Shown here in pieces: positions 36,801 to 46,607 of a stretch of 64,000 nt of DNA. Source of the DNA: Sva-07 sp963716235 (GTDB lineage Bacteria > Actinomycetota > Acidimicrobiia > Acidimicrobiales > Ilumatobacteraceae). Position 1 is the first letter of the stretch. The number at the start of each line of letters is the position of its first letter. The notes beneath the pieces are model-generated. The model made no database searches. It saw only the letters and a list, made by a program, of their open reading frames with translations, and had not been told where the DNA came from. The translations under genes and the position numbers were made by a program. Location of the stretch: positions 62,001-126,000 of the forward strand of contig CAVQTE010000030.1 in the NCBI GenBank assembly GCA_963716235.1, read 5' to 3'.

Positions 36801-38606
36801 ATGATCCATGACACCCCCGTGACGCCCGTACGGCTCGACACGATCGTGCACCGGTTCAGAGCGCGTGCTGTCGGCCAGCCCCGACGTACCGCGATGCGCC
36901 ATGTCGTCAATGGCCGCTGGACGACGATCTCGTGGGCCGACTATGCGACTGCGGTCGAACAGGCCGCTGTCGGGCTGATGGCGCTCGGCGTGGAGCCGGG
37001 AGATCGCGTGGCGCTGCTCGCGTCGAACCGTCCCGAGTGGCACATCGCCGATCTTGCGATCATGTCGGCCGGGGCGGTGACCGTACCCGTGTACCCCACG
37101 AGCTCGTCGTCGCAGGTCGAGTACGTCCTCGCCAATTCCGACGCCCGCGTCTGCTTCGTCGATGACACCGAACAACTCGCCAAGGTCCTGCTCCATCTCC
37201 CGAACCTGCCGGCGCTGGAACGGATCGTCTCGTTCGGCGACGCGGCAGGACTCGATCGGGCCGGGCTGCTGATCACCCTCGATGACCTCCGGGCCGGCTT
37301 CGGCGCGACGGCTCCACTCGACGTACGTGTCGACGCGCTGTCGGCCGACGACCTCGCCACGCTCGTGTACACGAGCGGCACCACCGGCCCTCCCAAGGGG
37401 GTGTGCATCACCCACCGCAACATCACCTGGACGCTCGACTCCGCCGACTCGATCCTCCACCTCACGCCGGATGATCGATTGCTCTCGTACCTGCCGTTGA
37501 GTCACATCGCCGAGCGCGCCACCAGTCACTTCGGTGTCATCCAGGCGGGCGGGGAGACCTGGTTCGCCCGGAGCCTGGCGACGGTGGCTGATGATCTGCG
37601 TGCCTGTCGACCGACGATCTTCATGGCGGTGCCTCGGGTGTGGCAGAAGCTCCACGACGTCATCATCGACGAACTCGACGCACTGCCCGTCCATCTCGGA
37701 GGACCGCTCGATCGCCTCATCACCGCCGACACCGATCCGACCAGACCGCGATGGTCGACGAAGGGTCTGGCCACTCACGCTGCGACATTCGCGGCGAACC
37801 AGACGATCGGACGTGCCGTTCGGCGCAAGCTCGGACTCGATCAGGCCCGCCTCCTCGTGTCGGCTGCTGCACCGATCCACCCGGATCTCGTGCGGTGGTT
37901 CCACGGCATCGGGCTCCCGATCGCCGAGGTGTACGGCCAGACCGAGGATTGCGGGCCGGCGACCATCAATCCGCCCGATGCCATTCGCATCGGTTCGGTC
38001 GGTCGAGCGATCCCGGGCCTCGAAATCCGTGTGGCGAGCGACGGCGAACTCCTCGTGCGTGGCGGCAGCGTCTGTTCGGGCTATTTCGAGATGCCCGACG
38101 CCACCGCCGAATTGATCGACGATGCCGGATGGATGACGACGGGCGACCTCGGCCGAATCGACGACGATGGCTACATCTGGCTCACGGGTCGCAAGAAGGA
38201 CCTCATCATCAACGCTGCCGGCAAGAACATCGCGCCGTCGGAGATCGAGGCTCGGATGTCGATGGAGAAGCTCGTCGGTCAGGTCGTCGTGATCGGCGAT
38301 GGTCGGCGCTACCTCACGGCGTTGTTGACGCTCGACGCCGATGCGGCCGCGGAGTGGGCCGAACATCACGGCGCCTCCGATGACATCGCCGACCTGATCC
38401 ACGACGCCCGCATCCGCGACGAGATCGACGCCGCCGTCGATCGGGTCAATCGTGAGCACGCACCCGTCGAACAGATCAAGTACTGGCGTCTGCTCCCGAC
38501 GCCGCTGACCGTCGAAGGCGGTGAGCTGACGCCGACCTACAAGGTCAAGCGGGCAGTGGTCGCCGAGCGTTACGCCGACCTCGTCGAGACGATGTACGTG
38601 ACCTGA
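36801..38606 (+). CDS. Long-chain fatty-acid-CoA ligase (AMP-forming)
   Basis: 601 residues of the long-chain acyl-CoA synthetase group. Motifs: LVYTSGTTGPPKGVCITHRN near residue 192, YLPLSHIAERATSHF, AEVYGQTEDCGPATIN and WMTTGDLGRIDDDGYIWLTGRKKDLIINAAGKNIAPSEIE. The C-terminal TPTYKVKRAVV contains the likely catalytic Lys. It activates long-chain fatty acids for degradation or lipid synthesis. ATG 36801 is preferred over an upstream in-frame ATG because family similarity starts nearby. The stop is followed by ATGAGACGCGGGGT, also found at 58238. Confidence 0.88.
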   Translation: MIHDTPVTPVRLDTIVHRFRARAVGQPRRTAMRHVVNGRWTTISWADYATAVEQAAVGLMALGVEPGDRVALLASNRPEWHIADLAIMSAGAVTVPVYPTSSSSQVEYVLANSDARVCFVDDTEQLAKVLLHLPNLPALERIVSFGDAAGLDRAGLLITLDDLRAGFGATAPLDVRVDALSADDLATLVYTSGTTGPPKGVCITHRNITWTLDSADSILHLTPDDRLLSYLPLSHIAERATSHFGVIQAGGETWFARSLATVADDLRACRPTIFMAVPRVWQKLHDVIIDELDALPVHLGGPLDRLITADTDPTRPRWSTKGLATHAATFAANQTIGRAVRRKLGLDQARLLVSAAAPIHPDLVRWFHGIGLPIAEVYGQTEDCGPATINPPDAIRIGSVGRAIPGLEIRVASDGELLVRGGSVCSGYFEMPDATAELIDDAGWMTTGDLGRIDDDGYIWLTGRKKDLIINAAGKNIAPSEIEARMSMEKLVGQVVVIGDGRRYLTALLTLDADAAAEWAEHHGASDDIADLIHDARIRDEIDAAVDRVNREHAPVEQIKYWRLLPTPLTVEGGELTPTYKVKRAVVAERYADLVETMYVT

Positions 38607-38633
38607 ATGAGACGCGGGGTGTAGGAAAGGGGG

Positions 38634-38927
38634 ATGATTCGTCACGTCGTCGTGTTGCGCTGGAACGACACCGTCACCGAGGCACACGTCACTGCGATGT
38701 CTGCTGGACTCGATGCGTTGAAGGCAGTGATTCCGGAGATCGCGGCCTACCACCACGGGCCCGATCTGCAGCTCGCGCCGACCAACTTCGACTACTCCAT
38801 CGTCGGCGACTTCGCGTCGGTCGAGGCGTACATCTCGTACCGCGACCACCCCGAACACCGACAGTTCATCGCCGACCACATCACGGGTCGGGTTGCCGAT
38901 CGGGCCGCGGTGCAGTTCGAGTTCTGA
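38634..38927 (+). CDS. Dabb (stress-response alpha/beta-barrel) family protein
   Basis: 97 residues from ATG 38634 with AGGAAAGGGGG just upstream. It matches the Dabb dimeric alpha/beta-barrel pattern: IRHVVVLRWNDTV start, LDALKAVIPEI helix, YSIVGDFASVEAYISYRDHPEHRQF and the closing AVQFEF. Family members include EthD-like and cyclase/stress proteins; the role here is unknown. Its last 136 nt are overlapped by the open frame of the convergent membrane protein. Confidence 0.8.
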   Translation: MIRHVVVLRWNDTVTEAHVTAMSAGLDALKAVIPEIAAYHHGPDLQLAPTNFDYSIVGDFASVEAYISYRDHPEHRQFIADHITGRVADRAAVQFEF

Positions 38928-40033
38928 CGTGCAACCGGCGCGGTGGACGCGGAGTCCGGCGGGTTCCGCCGGAGTTGATGGCGCCAGAAGCCCAGTACGC
39001 CGAGCCCGACGGGGATGATCAGCAGCCAGGTGAGGATGCGGAAGATCAGGATGGCGGCGGTGATCTGGTTGACCCACTCCTCGCCGGCGGCCGCGGTCAG
39101 CATGCCGATGTAGGCGATCTCACTGACCCCGGCGTCGCCGGCCGTGATCGGGAACACGGTCAACCCCTGCACCAGGGCGAACACGACGAACACCTGCGTC
39201 CACGGCAACACGTCGTCGTCGACGCCGATGAAACGCAGCGTCATCAGCAGGAGCGCGAACTTGGTGACGGCGGTCAACATCGTCGCCCAGCTCGCCACGA
39301 GCCACCGGTCGTGCAACGTCTGCACCGCAGCGGCACGAGCGGCGACCATCCGCGTGGTGAGATCGGCAGGTTCGGGCTTGCGCAACATCCGCAGCACCCG
39401 GGCCCAGATCGGTTCGATCAGCCGGCCCGCCTGCTCGGTCCGCTTCTCCGAGCCGAGCACCACCGCGAGCACTGCCACGCCGAGCCCGACGAGCAGACAG
39501 ATCACCACGACCGTGCGCAATGTCCCGCTGATCGGGGCGTCGGAGATCAACAACCCGATCGCCGCGATGATCGGGAGTGCGAGCTTCACGCCGATCGAGA
39601 AGATGCCACCGGCAGCGACTGCCAGCGTGGCCTCACCAGTCGTGCGTCCCCACGAGGTCAGCATCTGATAGCGGATCGGCAGGTCGCTCGGCCCCGGCAC
39701 GACCGAGGTGATCGCCGCCGGCCCGAGGAAGGCGACCACGCCGTGACGCACCGCCAGACCCGGCACGAGCGACGCCGTGAGCAGGCCCTGCGCCCCGATC
39801 CACAGCAGCCACATGCTGGCGAGCGACAGCAGCTCCGCATCGTTCAGTGACGCCACTGCGGTGCGGATCTCGGTGACGTCGAGGTCGTCGAACGTCGTCG
39901 CCAGAATCCAGAACGACAGCGCGAGCGCACCGACGACGAAGACGATCCGGAACGCGATCTTGCCGATGCTGCGCTCGGGTGCCTCGGGCAACGAATCGCT
40001 GTCGGGAATCGCTCCGGCGTCGGGGTCAGTCAT
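38792..40033 (-). CDS. Flippase-like integral membrane protein (lysylphosphatidylglycerol synthase TM-region type)
   Basis: 413 residues with about eight membrane segments and the conserved TSVVPGPSDLPIRYQML and TVFPITAGDAGVSEIAYIG blocks of the YbhN/UPF0104 type. Such proteins move or modify lipid-linked substrates. The open frame runs 136 nt into the antisense Dabb gene; the final 50 residues (from about PDSAST) look non-native, so the real end may be near 38930. ATG 40033 overlaps the preceding acyltransferase stop by 8 nt, so the two are coupled. Confidence 0.78.
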   Translation of the reverse strand: MTDPDAGAIPDSDSLPEAPERSIGKIAFRIVFVVGALALSFWILATTFDDLDVTEIRTAVASLNDAELLSLASMWLLWIGAQGLLTASLVPGLAVRHGVVAFLGPAAITSVVPGPSDLPIRYQMLTSWGRTTGEATLAVAAGGIFSIGVKLALPIIAAIGLLISDAPISGTLRTVVVICLLVGLGVAVLAVVLGSEKRTEQAGRLIEPIWARVLRMLRKPEPADLTTRMVAARAAAVQTLHDRWLVASWATMLTAVTKFALLLMTLRFIGVDDDVLPWTQVFVVFALVQGLTVFPITAGDAGVSEIAYIGMLTAAAGEEWVNQITAAILIFRILTWLLIIPVGLGVLGFWRHQLRRNPPDSASTAPVARQNSNCTAARSATRPVMWSAMNCRCSGWSRYEMYASTDAKSPTME

Positions 40034-41962
40034 GGCTGTCACCGATATTGGCGCGCACGAGTGCGACGACATGTGACCGTGCCGCGAGTATGGGGCCGAG
40101 GAGTCCGGCCCGGTCGCGCACGCGGAGCATGCCGACCAGCGTCCGGAATTGTCGAAGCAGCGGTGCCCACACGACAAGGGCGACGAGCCCACCGACGGCG
40201 ACTGCCACCGTGTAACCGACTGCCGACCATCCGTCACCGAGCCAGGCCCCGGCGATGATCCACGTGAGGAGCATGGTGACGAGACCGAGCAGCAGCCGGA
40301 CCGTCCCCTTCGTGGCGGTCGATCGCACGAGCCCGGTCCCGATCGTGATGACGAGGAGTGCCGGCAGGTGGATGATCGTCGCGGCCACGACGATCGAGCC
40401 GCCGAACAGCACGATCAGGATCGAGGGCACCACCCGCGCGGCCGGCACGTGTTCCGGACGGAGTTGATCGTCGGTGATGCCGGCGAGCTGCAGTCGTGTC
40501 GCGAACGTGCGGTACGCATCGACGATCGCTTGTCGAGCCTCGGCGGGCGCGGTCGCCAACCGGCGAGCGACGATCTCGGTGTCGACGAACGACGGACGGC
40601 GATCGTCGCACCGCTCGATCCGCGCCGCCGCCCGGAGCACCTCGCGCTCCTCGACATCGGCGAAACCGGGTGACACCGCTTGCAGCGATGCCGTGATCTG
40701 AGTGGTCAGCGCCCGAGCGTCGTCGTGGTGTGGCTCACCGTCGGGTCCGAGCCCGCGTCCGACGAAGTCGACGACCGGGATCGGCTCACCGAACATCACC
40801 GCTACACGGCTACGCGTTTCGATCTTGCTCTCGTACGCCATGCCGATCGGAACGATGACGACGTCGGGAGCGATCGGAATGGCACCGAGCGCGATTCGCG
40901 CCGCACCCGACTTGACCCGATCGAGACCGGCGCGGTCACCCGTGGTTCCCTCGGGGAAGATCGCCACAGTCGCACCCTGCGCCAACTCCCGGTGGCATGC
41001 CTCGAACACCGAGGCGTTGTTGCTGACGCGGTCGCCGTCCCGCGGCGATACACGGGGAGCACCCCGGCCAGACCGAGGAACGGTCGGGCGATCACCGCCT
41101 TCCACAGTGCCGCCTTGGCGAGGAAGCGTGGCAGGCGACCGAGTACGGCGGCGACCACCACCGGGTCGACGAAGCCGTTGCCGTGGTTCGCCACCACGAG
41201 GACCGGTCGGTCGGACGGGAACCGTTCGCGCCAGGCCACGTCGACCGAGCGGTGAAAGCCGAGTACGAGCCCACGGGCGAGCATCCCGAACGTTCGATCG
41301 GTGAACCGCCGGAACATGCGCGGAGCGTGCTCGGGGTCCGCGGCGGCGTAGGCGCTGTCGACCCAGGCGAGCGCAAGCACGGCCGTGAGTGCATGCCAGA
41401 GCGCGTGTGGCTGAAACAGCGAATCGGTGTCGCACAGCGCACTGTCGGGCGTACCGAATGCCCACATCGCGACGGCAACGACGCCGAGCACGAGCACAGC
41501 CGGCGACCACACGCCGGCGAGGCCCCGGCGTCGCGCTGCCGCCGACGTCGTCACGATCACCACGACGGCCACCGCAACCGTGGCGTTCGTGGCTCCCGGA
41601 GCCACGGTCCACAGCACGCTCGCCGTCACCAACCCGACGACGAGGCCGATGATCGAGCCGCGATCGGCTGTTCCGACGAGGCGACCGGCATGCCAACCGG
41701 CGATGAACCCGAGCGCGCCGATCAACGCCACGTCGTGGAGGAACTGCGACAGGTCGCCGGCCGATCCGTGGAACAGCACGCTGCCCGCGCCCTCGGCGGC
41801 GACGACCGCGGCCAGCGCGTACACGGTCGTTGGCAGCCGGTGGCGAACGACCTGCACCGCCAGCACCACGCCGGCCACGCCGTACGTGAGCGAACTCCAC
41901 GCGTTGACGTCCTGTTCGAGGAACCACTCGTCGCGAACCTCGCAGTCGGCGGTGCCTGACAT
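40026..41962 (-). CDS. CREST-type transmembrane hydrolase fused to PlsC-type acyltransferase, frameshifted
   Basis: The N-terminal half (about 230 residues, seven hydrophobic segments) shows the ceramidase/PAQR (CREST) pattern: DCEVRDEWF..NAWSSLTYG, Ser and His in GSVLFHG, Asp in FLHDVALIG and the late HALWHALTA. The C-terminal half is a glycerophospholipid-type acyltransferase with NHGNGFVDP and IFPEGTTGDRAGLDRVKSGA. Between them LPVYRR is followed by a frame change at about 41036-41045, then resumes VSNNASVFEACHRELAQGA. The tail adds three hydrophobic segments. Joined, about 645 residues. It could remodel acyl chains of membrane lipids, passing product to the coupled flippase-like protein. 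ATG 41962 is used; a GTG at 42010 would overlap the upstream gene. Confidence 0.68.
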
Positions 41963-41973
41963 GAACGGTCGGC

Positions 41974-42621
41974 TCAGATCGATGTCGGCGAGCTGATGCC
42001 CGTCGACCACGCCGCGCGCAGCGTGTCACGGCGCCGCTCGACATCGAGGAACTGAGCGATCATGCCGCCGACCGCCAACACCAAGTAGATCGCATACCAC
42101 CACCAATCGTCGGCGAGCACTTTCGTCGTCTGCGCCGAATCGAAGTCGCCGACGTCGGTGACACCGAAGACGAGCATGAGTCCGGCCACGATGGTCGACG
42201 CGCCAGCCATGCCCGTGAGGACCGTGAGCAGCGCCATGGGCAGGTCGGCGACGAGCGCCACGAAGGCCAGCACCAGGGCCAACGCCAGGCCCGAGAGCAC
42301 GATCACCCACGTCCACGTGACGCCCAGCGCGACCATCACCGACGTACCGAGAGCGAAGCCGATCGCCAGCATGCCGAGGACGACTGCCACCTCGTAGTAG
42401 AGGTAGGCAAGCGCGCCGAACACGACGGCGAGAACGATGCCGACGACCCAGCCGAGCGCGGAGCCGAGGAATCCGTCGGCGCCCGACACGATGCCGGCAC
42501 CGAGCATGAAGCCGGCGAACGCCCCCCACAGCGGGATGATGATCCGCATGGCGAGGTAGCCCCGGAAACAGAAGACCGTTCCGGTGAGGATGGCGATGAC
42601 TCCCACGGCGATGTCGCTCAT
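41974..42621 (-). CDS. Multi-pass membrane protein, TMEM198/DUF4203-like
   Basis: 215 residues with about seven closely spaced membrane segments rich in Gly, Ala, Val (YLAMRIIIPLWGAFAGFMLGAG, GFLGSALGWVVGIVLAVVFGAL) typical of DUF4203. The C-terminus is basic (DVERRRDTLRAAW). Function unknown. It heads the leftward run that includes the CREST-acyltransferase fusion (12-nt gap) and the flippase-like gene. Confidence 0.7.
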   Translation of the reverse strand: MSDIAVGVIAILTGTVFCFRGYLAMRIIIPLWGAFAGFMLGAGIVSGADGFLGSALGWVVGIVLAVVFGALAYLYYEVAVVLGMLAIGFALGTSVMVALGVTWTWVIVLSGLALALVLAFVALVADLPMALLTVLTGMAGASTIVAGLMLVFGVTDVGDFDSAQTTKVLADDWWWYAIYLVLAVGGMIAQFLDVERRRDTLRAAWSTGISSPTSI

Positions 42622-42683
42622 CGTCCCACTCTTGCAGAGCGTCGTTGATGGCTGTGCGACCCCGATGATGCGAGAATTGGGAC

Positions 42684-43160
42684 ATGACCGCCACGAACAT
42701 GCCCATGGGCCCTCCGACCGTGCTGCTGTGCACCGACGGCTCGGACCTCGCGCTCACGGCGATCCGCCAGGGCCTGGCCCTGCTCACCACGCCGGGCCGG
42801 ATCGTTCTGTTGACGGTGGCGCCGCCGATCGACCCGACGCTCGTGACCGGGACGGGTTTTGCGGGCGGCGTGATGTCGTTCGACGAGAAGAACGAACTGG
42901 TCGAGGCGCAGCGCGACGCGGCGCAGATCACGCTCGACGAGACGGTGTCGGAACTGGGTCTTGCCGACATCGAGACGCTGGTGAAGTACGGCGATGCCGG
43001 CCGCGTGATCTGTGACGTGGCGGCCTCGCTTCCCGCGCACGTGGTCGTGTTGGGCACCCACGGCCGTCGCGGTCTGCGACGCGCCGTGATGGGATCGACG
43101 TCCGATCACGTGGTTCGCCACGCCGTCTGCCCGGTTCTCGTCCAGCAGGCGCAGGACTGA
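42684..43160 (+). CDS. Universal stress protein (UspA) family
   Basis: 158 residues with one Usp domain: VLLCTDGSDLALTAIRQGL at the N-terminus and the nucleotide-binding VVLGTHGRRGLRRAVMGSTSDHVVRHAVCPVLV at the C-terminus. The GTHGRRG-x9-GS(T)-type ATP-binding pattern is present. It probably binds ATP and supports stress survival. It stands alone, divergent from the membrane-protein run and 58 nt before the sulfatase gene. Confidence 0.88.
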   Translation: MTATNMPMGPPTVLLCTDGSDLALTAIRQGLALLTTPGRIVLLTVAPPIDPTLVTGTGFAGGVMSFDEKNELVEAQRDAAQITLDETVSELGLADIETLVKYGDAGRVICDVAASLPAHVVVLGTHGRRGLRRAVMGSTSDHVVRHAVCPVLVQQAQD

Positions 43161-43218
43161 TCCGGCCGCACGGCGCCTGCGCTACATTGCCCCCGACCCC
43201 CAGACGCAAGGAGATCCC

Positions 43219-44722
43219 ATGCCCAACGGCAAGCCCAACATCCTGATCATCTGGGGTGACGACATCGGGATCAGCAATCTGAGTTGCTACTCCGATGGGC
43301 TGATGGGATACCGGACCCCCAACATCGACCGCATCGCCGCCGAAGGTGTCCGTTTCACCGACTACTACGGCGAGCAGAGCTGCACGGCCGGCCGGGCGGC
43401 CTTCATCACAGGACAGAACCCGTATCGAACCGGTCTCACCAAGGTCGGCTTCCCGGGCGCCGACATCGGCCTGCGCGCCGAGGACCCCACGATCGCCACG
43501 GCGCTCAAGGCCCAGGGATACGCCACGGGGCAGTTCGGCAAGAACCACCTCGGCGACAAGGACGAGTTCCTGCCGACCATGCACGGCTTCGACGAGTTCT
43601 TCGGCAACCTCTACCACCTCAACGCGGAGGAGGAGCCGGAGCACGAGGACTATCCGACCCAGGCCGACTTCCCGAACTTCCGTACGGCGTTCGGGCCCCG
43701 CGGCGTCATCCACTCGTGGGCCAACGGTGATGGCACCCAGCGCATCGAGGACACCGGCCCGCTCACCCGTGAGCGGATGAAGACCATCGACGAGGAGGTC
43801 CTCCCGGAGGCGCTGCGGTTCATGGGCGACGCGAGGCCAGAACGACACGCCGTTCTTCGTGTGGTTCAACACCACCCACATGCACTTCCGCACCCACGTC
43901 AAGGACGGCAGTCGCGGCAAGGCAGGTCGCTGGCAGTCGGTGTACCACGACGTGATGTGCGACCACGACGAACTCGTGGGACAGATCCTCGCCTTCCTCG
44001 ACGAGCAGGGCCTGGCGGACGACACGATCGTGGTGTACTCCACCGACAACGGGCCGCACATCAACACGTGGCCCGACGGCGGCATGACCCCGTTCCGCAA
44101 CGAGAAGAACTCGAACTGGGAGGGTGCGTACCGGGTTCCCGCGATGGTGCGCTGGCCGAACCACATCCCGGCCGGTGAGATTCGCAACGGCATCGTGAGC
44201 CACAACGACTGGTTCGTCACCTTGCTGTCCGCAGCGGGTGATCCCGACATCAAGGAGGAACTGAAGGCGGGCCGAGACCTGAACGGCACGACCTACAAGG
44301 TCCACCTCGACGGCCACGACCAACTCGACTATCTCACCGGCGTGACCGACGAGGGCCCGCGCCAGCACTTCTTCTACGTGTCCGACGACGGCGATCTCAC
44401 GGCGCTGCGCTACGACAACTGGAAGATCGTGTTCCTGGAGCAGCGCGCGCAGGGAACCCTGCAGGTGTGGCTCGAGCCGTTCACCGAGCTGCGCATCCCG
44501 AAGATCTTCAACCTGCGTACCGACCCGTACGAACGGGCCGACATCACGTCGAACACCTACTACGACTGGATGATCGACCGGGCATGGGTGTTGGTGCCGG
44601 CGCAGATGTTCGTGGCGAACATGGTGGCCACCCTGGTCGAGTTCCCGCCGCGGCAGGAGCCGGCCAGCTTCAACGTCGAGAAGGTGCTCGCCAAGCTGCA
44701 GGCCGGGGCCGCCAGCCGGTGA
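43219..44722 (+). CDS. Type I sulfatase (arylsulfatase-like), frameshifted
   Basis: The N-terminal portion from ATG 43219 (GGAG 8-9 nt upstream) has the metal ligands in WGDDIG (Asp14, Asp15) and the formylglycine site C55-TAGR in SCTAGRAAFITGQ. Near 43834-43837 the frame changes: ...RFMGDA is followed in the next frame by NDTPFFVWFNTTHMHFRTHVKDG..., then the conserved YSTDNGP and KNSNWEGAYRVPAMVRWP. Joined length is about 500 residues. It would hydrolyse a sulfate ester, after conversion of Cys55 by the formylglycine-generating enzyme encoded 10 nt downstream. The substrate is unknown. Confidence 0.85.
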
Positions 44723-44732
44723 TCCTGAACCG

Positions 44733-45674
44733 ATGATCACGGTCCCCGCGGGCACGTTCCGCATGGGCTCCGACGACCACTACCCGGAGGAGGCGCCGGC
44801 CCACCTCGTGCACGTCGAGGCATTCTCGATCAGCGCGACGACCGTCACCAACGAACAGTTCGCGGCGTTCGTCGACGCCACCGGCTACCTCACCGTCGCT
44901 GAGCGGCCGCTCGATCCAGCCGACTACCCGGGCGCACCGAAGGAGAACCTCGTTGCGGGCTCGCTCGTGTTCACGATGACGCCGGGACCCGTCGACCTGC
45001 GCCACCTCAGCCAGTGGTGGACGTGGACGCCGGGAGCGTCGTGGCGCCGCCCCGAGGGCCTGCGGTCGTCGATCGACGACCGGCTCGACCACCCGGTCGT
45101 TCACGTCGCGTTCGAGGACGCTGAGGCGTATGCAGCCTGGGCAGGGGAGGAGCTGCCGACCGAGGCCGAGTGGGAGTACGCCGCGCGCGGCGGTGCCGAC
45201 GGCCGCGCCTTCGTCTGGGGCGAGGAGGCGGTTCCCGACGGGCGGTATCTCGCCAACTTCTGGCAGGGCGACTTCCCATGGCGCAACAACGAGGCCGACG
45301 GCTTCACCGGCACCGCGCCGGTCGGCTCGTTCGCGCCGAACGGATTCGGGCTGTACGACATGGCCGGCAACGTCTGGGAGTGGACCACCGACTGGTACTC
45401 GTCGCGGCACCCGTCCGACGTCGACAAGCCGTGTTGCGTGCCGACGAACCCCCGCGGTCCCGAGGTGGAGTCGAGCTTCGACCCCGAGCAACCGCAGTTC
45501 CGCATCCCGCGCAAGGTCATCAAGGGTGGTTCGTTCCTCTGCGCCGACAACTACTGTCAGCGCTATCGACCCGCGGCCCGACGCCCCCAGATGATCGACA
45601 CCGGCATGAGCCACATCGGTTTTCGCACCATCCGCAGACGACAATCGGGGGAGAGCAATGACCACACCAACTGA
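44733..45674 (+). CDS. Formylglycine-generating enzyme (sulfatase-modifying factor)
   Basis: 313 residues. The FGE fold is shown by VPAGTFRMGSDDHYPEEAP at the start, LPTEAEWEYAARGG, DMAGNVWEWTTDWYS and the active-site segment KGGSFLCADNYCQRYRPAARR with C270 and C275, the copper-binding pair of true aerobic FGEs. It converts the Cys of the adjacent sulfatase CTAGR motif to formylglycine using oxygen. It overlaps the HAD gene by 17 nt. Keeping both Cys residues separates it from FGE-like proteins of other function. Confidence 0.92.
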   Translation: MITVPAGTFRMGSDDHYPEEAPAHLVHVEAFSISATTVTNEQFAAFVDATGYLTVAERPLDPADYPGAPKENLVAGSLVFTMTPGPVDLRHLSQWWTWTPGASWRRPEGLRSSIDDRLDHPVVHVAFEDAEAYAAWAGEELPTEAEWEYAARGGADGRAFVWGEEAVPDGRYLANFWQGDFPWRNNEADGFTGTAPVGSFAPNGFGLYDMAGNVWEWTTDWYSSRHPSDVDKPCCVPTNPRGPEVESSFDPEQPQFRIPRKVIKGGSFLCADNYCQRYRPAARRPQMIDTGMSHIGFRTIRRRQSGESNDHTN

Positions 45675-46582
45675 CGACCCGTTGCCGTCGTGGCGGCCCG
45701 GCGCTGCGAAGACAGCGCTCGTCGACTTCCTCGCCGCCGCCAGGGATGTTCCCGTCGCCGAGCGCGTCGCGATGTTCGACAACGACGGGACGCTGTGGTG
45801 CGAGAAGCCGCAGTACCTCCAACTGCTGTTCATGCTCGACCAGCTCCAGCGGGCAGCTGCCGCCGATCCGTCGATCGCGACGCGCCCGGAGTTCCGTGCG
45901 TTGATCGAGCGTGATCACGCCGCGCAGGCCGAGTTGGGGTTGGAACGGATCGCGCTGGCGCTGGTGCAGCTGACCCTCGGTCTCGGACCAGAGGAGTTCG
46001 ATGGTCGAATTCGGAGGTTCTTCGAGGGGGCGGTCCACCCGGAGCGACGAGTTCCCTTTCTCCAGCTGCGGTATCAGCCGATGCTGGAGCTGATCGACGC
46101 GCTCCGGGTGGAGTCGTTCAGTGTCTTCATCGTCACGGGTGGTGGGACCGAGTTCGTGCGGGCGATCAGCCAGGACTTCTATGCCGTACCGCCTGAAGGA
46201 GTTGTCGGCACGCTCGTCAACTACGAGTTCACGCGCGATGCGCAAGGTCGTCCGCAGCTCGCTCGGTCCGGCGAGATGTTCGGTACGGCCAACGAAGGAG
46301 CGGCGAAGGTGGTGAACATCCAGCGCGAACTCGGTCGCCGACCGATCTTCGCCGCGGGCAACTCGGCAGGTGATCGCGAGATGCTCGAGTATGCGCTCGC
46401 GTCCGAGGGGCCGTCGATGGCGTTGCTCGTCGATCACGACGACGCAGACCGGGAGTACGCCTACGACGCCGGAGGCGGTGACGGTCGACTTCGACGGCTC
46501 GTTCACGGCGTTCGGTCACGACTCGGGCTGGACGGTGGTCAGCATGCGACAGGACTGGGAACAGATCTTCGCCGCTTCGTGA
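45658..46582 (+). CDS. HAD-superfamily phosphatase, frameshifted near C-terminus
   Basis: From ATG 45658 (GGGGGAGAG upstream) the protein has the HAD nucleophile motif MFDNDGTLWCEKP, motif II IVTGGGTEF and motif III/IV region FAAGNSAGDREMLEYA. After LLVDHDDADREYAYD the frame changes at about 46464-46475 and the ending continues as GWTVVSMRQDWEQIFAAS to the stop at 46582. Reconstructed length about 308 residues. It resembles phosphoserine-phosphatase-like HAD proteins that occur beside sulfatases. Its substrate is unknown. Confidence 0.8.
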
Positions 46583-46607
46583 TGGTCGGCGAATGCGTCG
46601 TGCGAGA

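Noticed and set aside
38792..38930. The last 45 residues of the flippase-like open frame as real protein
   Set aside because: They are antisense to the conserved Dabb gene and have shadow-like composition, though no earlier stop was found; the end remains uncertain.
36717..39077. A 786-codon minus-strand open frame opposite the fatty-acid-CoA ligase gene
   Set aside because: Low-complexity Arg/Asp/Val composition and exact antisense position to a well-conserved gene mark it as a shadow.
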